A stretch of DNA of 64,000 nt, taken from Cyanidiococcus yangmingshanensis. Its lineage: Eukaryota; Rhodophyta; Bangiophyceae; Cyanidiales; Cyanidiaceae. The stretch covers positions 1 through 64,000 of the forward strand of contig VWRR01000002.1 of NCBI GenBank assembly GCA_013995675.1. The letters run 5' to 3'. A program made the position numbers and the translations under genes. Below, one piece after another: positions 21,788 through 30,834 of the stretch. Position 1 is the stretch's first letter. Each line of letters begins with the position of its first letter. The notes under the pieces were generated by a model that saw nothing but the letters and a program-made list of their open reading frames with translations, made no database searches and had not been told where the DNA came from.

Positions 21788-22675
21788 TGGAATCGACAGA
21801 GCGGCTGTCTACCCCGCAGGCTACCTCTCGTCCTGAGATAAGATCGACCAGGGTTGCACCTCCATGAGGCAGCGATCCACATCAATCGCATCGGTGAGCT
21901 TTCTACAGAGAATTGCCGGGAACTTGCCTCCATGCATAAGCGAGTCTGCACAACCGCCCAGCAGTGCTCAACGAGCGGTATGTTCGCGCCAATCTCGAAA
22001 TGTGGACGGGGAGGCTGCTAGACCTCATTGACTCTATATGTCATAGAAACCTGCTTCGGATTCAGAACGAAATACATGTGGCACACACCAAGACGCTCTA
22101 GGACGTTGACTCGGTTTGCTCGTCTGGATACTGTCCTTGGAACATACGAGTAGTTTAGAACATTCTAGGACGCTGACTCGGTTTGCTCGTCTGGACGCTG
22201 TCCTTGAAACATACGAATGCTTGAGTATCATATAGATGGCAAAGCGATGTGGAAAGGCAAAGACCTGAAAATGGGATCTGCGATGTGCTTTGAAGCCGCG
22301 AGCAAGTTGATTCCATAGAGACGCTGCTGTACAGGTGCGGCATGATGCTTCACCAGACTGGCGACCACGCACCGCTTCGCTCGTTTGCGCGATTCAGGTT
22401 CTTATCCCAGTCCATTGGTGTCGGACACCTATCCGCTCTCCGCATGACAAGAGTTTTGCTTCGCTTCTGAGTCGCGAGAGAGTTGGCAACCTGCTCATGC
22501 AGACTCATAGGGTGGTCCTCGTTCAGCATGACATAGTTACTTTCGACTCACAGTGCCAACATTCAAATCAACGAAACGCTTTAAAAGACATAGGCGGAGA
22601 GTATTGATGACGGTCGGTCCACAGTGTTTCGACGGACATTCGCCGAGGCGTCGTTGGGGTGTCGCCGACGATGAA
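21788..22675. other. Intergenic region with a tandem duplication
   Basis: No gene is seen in this 0.9-kb stretch between two minus-strand genes. It contains the 67-bp-period repeat described separately and presumably the promoter of the RuvC-fold gene. Confidence 0.4.
22097..22216. repeat. Two-copy tandem repeat, 67-bp period
   Basis: Copies at 22097-22149 and 22164-22216 begin TCTAGGACG and end AACATACGA. They differ at about five positions over 53 bp, so the duplication is not very recent. It lies upstream of the RuvC-fold gene. Confidence 0.85.
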
Positions 22676-24319
22676 CTAGCTTCCAGCCTCTGTGTATTCT
22701 ATGAATGGCAGCGTCTCTTGTAGTAGCGCCATGAGCATGTCCGCTTCGGCGATGTGTTGCATAGTGATCGATGATGCAGCATGGTGGTTTTTCGGTCCAT
22801 CTCGGGCCTCTGCTGCTGTGCTAAGATCGTGGGCCCAATGCTGACTCTTCAGCAGACCAACGCACAGAGGTTGCAGAAGACTTTCGAGCGCCTCTAACAA
22901 GCGAAGAGCAGAGGTGACTCGGCCTGCCGCAATCACTCGTGCTCCCACAGGCAGACTGGCACGTATGCGCGACGCAGTCAACCCTAGAAGAGCCTCGGTC
23001 GAATGCTCTACCATCATAGGTGTCGATCTCAGACCGAGTGCTTGTGCGCACGGTTTCAGCACAATAGAGGCAAATGCCGGCTCGACAATACCTTGCACCT
23101 CATGTTGTCGAGAGCCCGCAAGCTCTGCCCGACACAATCGCTGCCACCAGTGGCACAGATTCCTTTCGGGATGGTGCAAACCCAGTGGATAGGCAACGAT
23201 GATTTCATAGCAGTCGCTTAGAGCAAAGGGCGAGTTTGCGCCACAATCTTGTCCATACGCAGAGTCCATGAACGTTGACGCGCCCCCAGGAACGCAGATA
23301 GAGCCCGCGCTGTAGCACTGTGCATGTGGCGGATCCGTCACCAGCGCTATAGACAACCGACGTCCACTGACTTGGTGCGCGGGAGCAACCATATCGCGTA
23401 GATAACCAGCTCTCACCGAGGCTGCAGGTCCCGTACACCGATAGGACGTAGCATCTACGGAACATAGCGGGGCCGCCACGACCAAATGCCACGGTTCATG
23501 GCCTGGGAGGGTGTACGCTCCTCGGTCACAGTCTGGCACCCTGCTCAGCTGCACCACGACATGCCACAAGTCAAGAGACCAGAGCAGCCGCTGTTGGACT
23601 AATTCCAGGCGCAACGAGTCCTTGTTCCGGTTCACTTCGACAGAGTCGAGATCTGTCTGCTGCTCATGCAGCCGGTGATCATCATTGGACTTGGTCTGGG
23701 GTCGTGGATGGCGACCCTCATTGGCTGCGTCTTGGCCACTCAGCAGCGCGTCAGATAGGATCTTCTCATCATCAGTCGCAGACATTGACCCCTGCCGGTG
23801 ACCGGGCTTCGATCCAGGCGACAAGCGATCCCATGATTGCGGAGATTTCATCCAGTCAAGGCCCGTCGTTTCCACGTCTCGTGCGACACGACCAACAGTC
23901 GAGACCGGTTCAACAACCGCAGACGTCCATTGTTCGGTCAAACTCGCTGCCACGTGCGTAGCCGCACTGGTGCTGCTGTGGTCGACAGACCTATCACCGC
24001 TTTTGGCAACATTCAAAGCGGCGAAACGAGAGACCACGCGCCGCGCTAGTGTCGCTTTCCGCATGAGCAAGATCTTGGACTCGAGCCAAGCTTCAATTTC
24101 CGCATCAAGGCGTCGTCTCAACTGCTGGCGTAACGCTTCCGCTCCGGTGTGTGCGCTGGAGGACGTCATCAAACTAGTAGTATCGCCCAGTGCGTCACCT
24201 GGGCCGTGCTGGGCGACAGGCTCTCTGCCCTTTGTCTGAACAGTTTCGTTCAAGTGCTCTTGCTCAGACGTCGTATCGGGGTTCGGTCGATCGAGGAGGG
24301 AGGACTCATATCGACTCAT
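22676..24319 (-). CDS. Unrecognised protein, about 547 aa
   Basis: I do not recognise this family. The frame is open from 24508. The ATG at 24319 (MSRYESSLLDRPNPDTT) is my preferred start because the sequence before it looks non-coding in composition. Residues 1-60 are polar and disordered. A helical stretch with LRQQLRRRLDAEIEAWLESKILLMRK follows at about 60-90 and may be a coiled coil. A long Ser/Asp-rich linker leads to a C-terminal half of mixed strands and helices, including LRLELVQQRLLWSLDLWHVVV and SALRLLEALESLLQPL. No transmembrane segment or catalytic motif is obvious. The arrangement would suit a scaffold or complex subunit, but that is only an impression. Confidence 0.55.
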   Translation of the reverse strand: MSRYESSLLDRPNPDTTSEQEHLNETVQTKGREPVAQHGPGDALGDTTSLMTSSSAHTGAEALRQQLRRRLDAEIEAWLESKILLMRKATLARRVVSRFAALNVAKSGDRSVDHSSTSAATHVAASLTEQWTSAVVEPVSTVGRVARDVETTGLDWMKSPQSWDRLSPGSKPGHRQGSMSATDDEKILSDALLSGQDAANEGRHPRPQTKSNDDHRLHEQQTDLDSVEVNRNKDSLRLELVQQRLLWSLDLWHVVVQLSRVPDCDRGAYTLPGHEPWHLVVAAPLCSVDATSYRCTGPAASVRAGYLRDMVAPAHQVSGRRLSIALVTDPPHAQCYSAGSICVPGGASTFMDSAYGQDCGANSPFALSDCYEIIVAYPLGLHHPERNLCHWWQRLCRAELAGSRQHEVQGIVEPAFASIVLKPCAQALGLRSTPMMVEHSTEALLGLTASRIRASLPVGARVIAAGRVTSALRLLEALESLLQPLCVGLLKSQHWAHDLSTAAEARDGPKNHHAASSITMQHIAEADMLMALLQETLPFIEYTEAGS

Positions 24320-24525
24320 CCCGGCATTGCACGGGTCGAATCGACCTGAGAGAAACACGCTGCTCACTGAGAATTCGTATTGTTCGCTCTTGTCGGCGGA
24401 ACAGGAGCGAGCAACCTGGCACCATGGTGATACACGCAGTGTATGGAACGATGTCGAGGGAACAAACGACGATGCCGAGACGGATGCAGGCGGGCGTGAA
24501 CACGACACGGTCCAGACCGTCGCTA

Positions 24526-24939
24526 TCAGTAGGTCTCATCGTCGTGAAAAGGCAACAAAACCCACAACTCGGCATTGTTTTCTGCAATAACTCGTAGTCC
24601 GTGGCGATACACTCCATGCCAGGGCACCCAACCTGCTCCCAATAGGCTATAAACACGAACACTGGCAAGTGCAGTGACGGACGGCGCGACCACGTTAGCC
24701 TCCGACTGCAACCAACCGCAGGAGGTTTGCTCCAACACGGGTCCCTCTTGCCTTTGCACGACTCCTGTGCCTACATCAACCGTTCCCGTTCCGTCTCGAG
24801 GCAGGAACTGGGCAATACTTTGCTGAATACGTAGGGAAACAGGCACGCTTCCGTCTGCTGCTGGTATACTTGCGGTCCAAAACACAAGCCGTTCCGAAGC
24901 GCAAACGAATGGCTGAATAACTGCCACCCATATGGTCAT
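24526..24939 (-). CDS. Possible small protein, 137 aa, unrecognised
   Basis: The frame is short but its product looks protein-like, with hydrophobic and charged residues alternating (SVRVYSLLGAGWVPWHGVY, then LRVIAENNAELWVLLPF). It is co-directional with the unknown gene at 22676-24319. It starts 260 bp from the PEX19 start on the other strand, which suits a divergent promoter. No family is recognised and it could be a chance frame. Confidence 0.4.
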   Translation of the reverse strand: MTIWVAVIQPFVCASERLVFWTASIPAADGSVPVSLRIQQSIAQFLPRDGTGTVDVGTGVVQRQEGPVLEQTSCGWLQSEANVVAPSVTALASVRVYSLLGAGWVPWHGVYRHGLRVIAENNAELWVLLPFHDDETY

Positions 24940-25199
24940 TCGAGAGACGGGTTCAGTATGTCACCGCGAAATCAGCTTTATTTTGCGTCGTGTTTGAGCA
25001 TATATCTCCAAGATACGGCAGTAGAGGAGTCGCTGTCTTGCAATCGGAGACGAGACCCCGCTCGTCTCAGCGATGCTTCTCGGTCGCCTCCCTGGTCATT
25101 CGTCGCAGCCGAGTTCGACGTTGCGCTACACTCGCGTTGGGCCTGGGTCCTTCTTCGTATATTTTCGCCCAGTTTGCCTGGGTTCATCGCCAATGACTC
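24940..25199. promoter_or_regulatory. Upstream region of PEX19, possibly divergent
   Basis: These 260 bp separate the PEX19 start from the possible minus-strand small gene. No specific element is recognised. Confidence 0.3.
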
Positions 25200-26173
25200 A
25201 TGCCTCACTTGCCAGCAGTAGACGAGCGTAGTGTGCTTGAGGAGTTCGAGCGGCTGCTGGGGGGAGCCCAAGGGACTCGGGACGCGAAAGCCGAGGAGGA
25301 GCACAGCACAGACCAACCTGATTCGTCTGGGGTGAGTCCGCCTGCGTGTTCTGAAGAAGACTGGGAGCGCTCGCTTGACGCAGTGCTCGCACAGCTTCAA
25401 AGCACTGGAATCGCACAGCAGAAAACAGCTTGTGGGCACGACCCGGAAACGGGAGAGACCGCTGACACCCCCGACCTGGTTGAGGCACGTCCACAAGACG
25501 TCGACGATCGCGTCGATGCTGAACTCGACGCAGCGCTGTCCCAGTTCGCGGCCGAAATGGGCGCTAGCCAAGAGGCAGGCAGCCCTGGAGCGGCAGCAGT
25601 GCCATCAGCCGAACTCGCAGCCGAGCGAAACAGTGCAGAAACCTCCGCCACAGAGGTCGAGTCACTGATCACCAACCTTGTGCAAACGATTCTTTCCAAG
25701 GACGTGCTGTATGCGCCCATGTTGGAGATTCGAGGACTATATGAATATCAACTCAACAGAGGCGAGATGCATTCCGGAATCAACGGCGAACCGCCTCTAA
25801 CCGAGGCCGACAGAGAGCGCTACCGCGCTCAGTATGCCTGTGTCAATGAGATCATTGCCTGTCTGGAAGATGACTCACAAGCACCCAGCAGTCAGACTGA
25901 GAAACTGATGGATCTCATCTCTCGAATGGAAAGTATGGGAGACCCGCCTCCGGGCGTATTAGAAACCATGAATCATGCGAAAGAGGGTGAGCATAGCGGA
26001 CTCACGTGAATCAGGGTCCCGGCAACGCAGAAGATCCCGAGCAGATGATGGCGCTCCTCGAAGCGCTCATGCGAGATACGGGGGACGCGTCTAGTGATGC
26101 CCCAGATCCAGCCGAACTTCAGCGGCTCCTGCATGAGGCATCCTCATCTGCGAATGAATGTCGAATGCAGTAA
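25200..26173 (+). CDS. PEX19: PEX19, peroxisomal membrane protein chaperone, with CaaX end
   Basis: PEX19 binds newly made peroxisomal membrane proteins in the cytosol and delivers them to PEX3. The main frame (25200-26009) has an acidic N-terminus with VLEEFERLLGG. The helical cargo-binding region includes LITNLVQTILSKDVLYAPM, then LEDDSQ and LMDLISRMESMGDPPPGVLETM. The frame stops at 26007-26009 before the family's C-terminus. In another frame, just beyond, the sequence DPEQMMALLEALM...LQRLLHEASSSANECRMQ ends at 26173 in CRMQ, a farnesylation-type CaaX box that PEX19 proteins carry. Removing 25987-26030 (GTGAGC...GCAG, 44 nt) joins the two in frame. A frameshift is the alternative. The predicted product is about 309 residues. 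Confidence 0.85.
25987..26030 (+). other. Candidate 44-nt intron in PEX19
   Basis: The segment begins GTGAGC and ends GCAG, with CTCAC as a possible branch site about 25 nt before the end. Its removal links the PEX19 body to the CaaX-bearing tail in frame and removes the stop at 26007. Ending the intron three bases later would also keep the frame. Confidence 0.5.
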
Positions 26174-26652
26174 AGATGCACCCATCGGGGAACATTTCGC
26201 TGATCTGGGTGGGGCCTGAAAACGGCACTACTGTAAAGGGGGACGAGCGCTTCCACGCAGAAACGGGTCTCTCGCGTTCAGGCTGGGAGCTGTGGCCTCC
26301 GTCGACGATAGGACACCAGCATGTGCCTTCTTGCGCGACCAATAACGTGGACAAGTGCGTTGCAACAGGACCTAAACGGGATGACTGACTGTTCTTGGTA
26401 TTCGAGGCGTCACTGGGATCCTTTCAGAGGCCAATATGTTTATCGAACTTTCTTGAGCGCCTACTGAGCCGAGACGCACGAAACAGCGTCGTCCTGCAGC
26501 CAAAGCGCCTGTACGATGCGAAAAGTAACAGATCGGTGGAGCGCCTTCAGCCCACTTGTTCGATGTCGCCCGGTGAAAACAGCGGCCCGGCAGCGATGAC
26601 AGGCCTTGGAAATCTACTACCCGAGTAGCTGAACGCGTTACGTACATTCAGC
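26174..26652. other. Convergent intergenic spacer
   Basis: This 480-base spacer between PEX19 and ORMDL holds only short frames. No gene is supported. Confidence 0.4.
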
Positions 26653-27130
26653 TCACCGATTGATGCCGAATATGCGCACCCCGTGCATGAATGGCAGTTT
26701 GGCGACGAACACGACCAGGAAGGCAGCCAGATTCACCACGTGTACAAAGAGAAACTGCCGATCGAGCGGTGTACTGTGCACTGTGGCCAAGTAGAGGAAG
26801 ACTACCACGCCGATTAGGAACTTTCGAGACGGCGTGTTTTGAACGCTTCCGTCAATTTGTTCCCACCAAGTCTGCCTCTCGCCCTTTCCGGCCATGTCGA
26901 CCCACGGAGTGTGAAACGGGTTCCCTTTGATCCAATGAAAAACGATGAAAGTCACACAAGCGTGCACAACGTTGACGATCGTCCATGATTCGACCGGGTT
27001 CAGCGATAGGCCCAGACCAAAGAACACTCGGAAAACTGGCCAAGAGCAGGATGTAAAAAGTCCAGCTCCCTTTGGCACGTAGCCACTCGACCCCGACATC
27101 AAAACGAGTCTCGCCGTGGCCAGACTGCAT
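26653..27130 (-). CDS. ORMDL-family regulator of serine palmitoyltransferase, one frame change
   Basis: ORM/ORMDL proteins sit in the ER membrane and inhibit serine palmitoyltransferase, the first enzyme of sphingolipid synthesis. The start at 27130 gives an N-terminus with VEWLRAKGSWTFYILLLA, matching the first helix of plant ORMDL. The family match then moves to the frame one base on: FRVFFGLGLSL, SWTIVNVVHACVTFIVFHW, then KGNPFHTPW, WWEQIDG, TPSRKFLIGVVVFLYLA and the terminal HGVRIFGINR. Skipping one base at about 27037 restores exactly the family spacing of 25 residues between the two Trp. The joined product would be about 158 residues, the usual size. This is either a sequence error, a real frameshift or a lesion. 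A longer open frame from 27231 lacks the ORMDL N-terminus. Confidence 0.85.
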
Positions 27131-28640
27131 CCCAAGTCCCAGCGAGGTCTGCTAACGACCCTACAAAACAGCCAGTTGCTTCGCGAAGGGTCGTTCACAG
27201 TCAGCGGGTTTCGATCGCAACAACGCTCCACCTCGAAGCGCTGTTGAGAACGACCAGCGCCACCAGGGTACCTGCTGTCACGTCGAAAGCGACGAAAACA
27301 CCTCTAGACCGAGAATCAAACGCGCCCTGCAGCGACGCCGCGCATAGGCGCTAGCATGGCGCGAGTCGAGCGACGCGACGTCTCTACCATGGAAACGCAA
27401 CGCAGCGTTCCATGTTCAGCAAACCAGGACGCTGCTGAGCACTGAACTGGGTCTGATGAAACTACCAATAGGATCCGGATAGACTGAATGAGCAGAAGCT
27501 TTAAACCAATCCCACGGGATGCGTGCGTACCAAAGCCAAGCACCGCATGGTCGATGCCCTGAAGTCTGCATCGCACGTCCATGCTGTTTCAGTCGCTGAC
27601 CGTCGAAGTTTGGGGTGATCGCAAGCAGGCTGTATCGTTGGAATGCTATGGAGACAGGGCAATGTATCGGCACCAAATCGAATCAAAGTAGACTGAATAT
27701 GGTTGTGCGTCTGGGATGCTCGTATGCACCCATCTGAAGGGGGCGCGGGCGTGTCCACGAGACACGTCGCCCATTCTGTGTCACGTCGACACTTGCCTCT
27801 CGTGGCCGAGATGGTTGGCCTCCCTAGACGGCAGCGTTCTCGACCGTTATCCGAACGGTATCGAGTCCAGATGAAATCCATGATTGTCGACTTGGGCGAT
27901 GCATGCAATGGCCATGTCGCTTGGAACGATCAATGACGATTGCGTGTCGACGTTGCCCGCGCGGGCGGCTGCAAACACCCTCTCTGTCCGCAAAGCGAGT
28001 GGTCCGGGATAACACTCGCTTCGGATGATGATGACGCACTGGGCGACTGCCAGCTCTTTATACTCAAACAGGGTTGGAACCAAGCCGCTGGTCAGCAGAC
28101 CAATAACAGGAAATCGTCCATTGACGAGGCGTCGCTGATGAGCAATGGCGGAATACTCGGACGGGTGTCGTGCGGGGCGGCACGTCCTGGCTGAGCGAAG
28201 CGGATTTGACACGCTCCAGTCCAGGGGCGCATATAGGACGTTGGGCGCGATCGAGTCCAAGCTTGTACCACAATGTGCACGACGTTTTTCCGGTCCCCGA
28301 CGTTCCTGTCCACGAATGCACTTGCGCGCGATGCGCATCGTTGAGTCCAATATTGTACCAAAATATAGCTGAAATCATTCGGTCTCGAAGCCTTCGTGCA
28401 GCCAGCGGCGTGACGGACCGTCCGTAGCAGCCCGTAGTCGTCGCCGGCGATCCGACCCATGGACGCCCTCTGTGGAGCACGTTGATCGATCGACCGACCG
28501 ACCGACCGACCGACCGACGAATTATCCGGCGAGTTTACCAGCGCGCGACAGAGACACTGCGTATCAACGACTTGCGCTGTACTAGTTGCGGGACACCATT
28601 ACCGACTCGACACCAGATCGAGTTAGTTGTACAAGTTACT
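27131..28640. other. Divergent intergenic region
   Basis: About 1.5 kb lie between the ORMDL and glutamate 5-kinase starts. No gene is supported. A 24-bp imperfect repeat pair (28253-28276 and 28343-28366) and a CGAC microsatellite (28491-28518) are present. Confidence 0.4.
28491..28518. repeat. CGAC tetranucleotide microsatellite
   Basis: Seven perfect CGAC units lie about 120 bp upstream of the likely start of the glutamate 5-kinase gene. Read in the upstream extension of that frame they would encode repeated Asp-Arg-Pro-Thr, another reason to favour the start at 28641. Confidence 0.9.
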
Positions 28641-30369
28641 ATGGATGTTCCACGGACCCAGACGTCCAGAGCTACTTCAGAGCAGCCTCAAAGTGTACCT
28701 AGTACCGCTTGGGCTGCAGCGGAGGCGTCGCGCACGAGTACGCCGCCGCGAGCAACGCCTCTGACGACGCCCGTACCGCCGCCATCATCGACTGCATCGT
28801 TGCACGGAGTGACCGTTGGTGCGTTATCAGCCGGGGCCTGTGGTGCAACGTCGTCGATGGCGCCGCGCGCCACGACTGTACAGACTGCGTCAGGGGGCCT
28901 TAGCGCCACGCAACGGGTGGCTGCGGCCGTTCAGGCCGGTTCTCCGGTCATTCATGTGGGCTCTATCGGTGGCTCATCTACTGGACAGTCACCTATTACA
29001 GGTGAAAAACTGGTCGCGGCATCACTGGATGCCATGTCAGACCTGGGACGAGAGGTCGCGCCGCACGCGACGCCCACGGTGCCCGCTGGCGGCGACCTCG
29101 ATGCGCCCTGTGTGGTCATCAAAATCGGAACTAGTACTATAATGCGGTATGACTCTGAGGGTGAGGCCGGCTGAACTAGCACTCTCGACACTAGGGAAGC
29201 TCGTTGATTCAATCGTGGCGCTGAGACGCCTGAATCACAACGTTGTGCTCGTGACTTCGGGAGCTGTCGGTGTCGGGTGTCGCGAGCTAGGACTCCGGAA
29301 ACGTCCCGACTCGTTGCGTACGAAACAAGCCATGGCTGCGATCGGACAATGTAAGCTGATGCGTGTATATGACGACTTGTTCCGCTTCTCCGGCCAGACA
29401 ATCGCGCAAATTTTATTGACAAGGGAGAACTTGAGCCAGAAACATCAGTACTTTAACGCGAGAAATACTATGCGTGAGCTCTTGCGACTCGGCGTCGTTC
29501 CGATCGTGAATGAGAACGATACTGTGGCCACGGAGGAGCTCCGTTTCGGAGATAATGATCGTCTTAGCAGCCTGGTTGCCGGCATGGTCGAAGCCAAATG
29601 GCTGTTTTTATTGACGGATGTAGATAAGCTGTATACGGCGGATCCGCGTTTGAATCCCTCCGCCGAAGCAATCGACATTGTTCATGACATGGAGCAGTTA
29701 CATGTTCGTCTGTCGGCGAATGAGGACGCGCAGTCCAGTGGTCGCGAGCACTTGTCCGAGAGCGATGGTCAGGGCGTCGCCCACTCAAAGAGGCGCGAGA
29801 CTTTTACCAGTGTTCCGCGCGGCGGCACCCAGTGGGGCTCCGGTGGGATGGCGACTAAAATCATTGCTGCACAGCTGGCCACTGCTGCAGGAGTCAATGT
29901 CTGTATCATGCATGGACGTCGACCAGAGGGCATTCTGGAACGCGTCCTCGATAAGAAGGGCTCGTCGCGAATCGGTACAGTGTTTTTGGCCTCGCGGGAG
30001 CCGATTCGTGGGGGACGAAAACGCTGGATTGCTCACGGACTTGCCCCCAAAGGCAAACTGTATGTCGATGACGGGGCGTGTCGAGCGGTGACACGACACA
30101 ACTCTCTGTTCGCCGTGGGTATCCGTGAAGTCGAAGGCGACTTCGAAGCAGATACCGCTGTCTCCGTAGTCCGGCAGAGCGATGGTCTCGAGGTGGGACG
30201 TGGCCTCACCAACTACTCCGCGGACGAACTACGGCGTGTCATTGGACTTCAAAGCAAGGAGATGCGGCGCGTCCTAGGATACCCTGGACCGGAAGAAGTG
30301 ATCCACCGCGACAACCTGGTTGATCTGCTCGGTACCATCAGTAGTAGTGATGCGGACGAAACTGACTAG
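28641..30369 (+). CDS. Glutamate 5-kinase (proline synthesis, step 1) with PUA domain, one frame change
   Basis: The enzyme phosphorylates glutamate to gamma-glutamyl phosphate. I prefer the ATG at 28641 over 28482. A Ser/Thr/Pro/Ala-rich leader of about 150 residues precedes the kinase strand CVVIKIGTSTIMR. The rest is one base on: LSTLGKLVDSIVALRRL, then VLVTSGAVGVGCREL, AAIGQCKLMRVYDDLF, AQILLTREN, VPIVNENDTVATEELRFGDND and FLLTDVDKLYT. GSGGMATKIIAAQLAT closes the kinase. A C-terminal PUA domain (GKLYVDDGACRAV...GLTNYSADELRR) is present as in bacterial ProB. The junction lies at 29149-29179. Removing 29161-29179 (GTGAGG...CTAG, 19 nt) fits the family length better than a simple +1 shift, which adds about six residues. 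Unlike plant P5CS it is not fused to the reductase, whose gene lies at 35046. Confidence 0.88.
29161..29179 (+). other. Candidate 19-nt excised segment in glutamate 5-kinase
   Basis: The segment reads GTGAGGCCGGCTGAACTAG, starts GT and ends AG, and contains an in-frame stop. Removing it gives the join DSE-ALSTLGKL, which aligns with LALGRLGAL of plant P5CS without extra residues. Such a size is far below ordinary spliceosomal introns, though 18-21-nt introns exist in chlorarachniophyte nucleomorphs. Confidence 0.3.
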
Positions 30370-30834
30370 ACCAGTGACAAAATCTGTTGTGGCTCTTCTC
30401 CGTCATCGGAAAAATCGTGCGAAGCGCGATTCACGTGGCCATACACAGTTTGATGCAGTCGAGGACCGATCTGTTACTTGTCCGATGAGCAGCAGAGGAT
30501 GTTCAGCTTCCGTAAAGCCATTAGGAAAGCAGACACAGGCGCGAATACTCCGTAGAACTCAGCCAGGAAGCACGCATCATCCTGGTCGTGTGAGCTTCTA
30601 ACCAGCCTCCTCTGTGCTGGCGGTTTGTGGAAACCAAACGCACCTGGGCGTGAGCGACCCCCAAGCGAGTACGTCGCGCATGCCTCCCAAATGAACAATA
30701 CCCAGCCACCATTATTGTCAAACACGAGCGCTATTCAAACCTCCAATGAAACAAAAAGACTGGAGGAAAGTGGATATTCGAAGTGATGATTCGCAAAGAT
30801 ACCTGGACAGGATGATCGATCCGGAGGTATTGGC
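30370..30834. other. Intergenic region
   Basis: This 465-base stretch between two plus-strand genes shows no gene. It presumably carries the Pth promoter. Confidence 0.4.

Noticed and set aside
25987-26014. A 28-nt intron in PEX19 ending at the first CAG
   Set aside because: It does not give the frame that leads to the CaaX box.
27021-27037. A 10-nt GT...AG segment as an intron in ORMDL
   Set aside because: Too short to be credible and it would make the conserved Trp-to-Trp spacing three residues too short.
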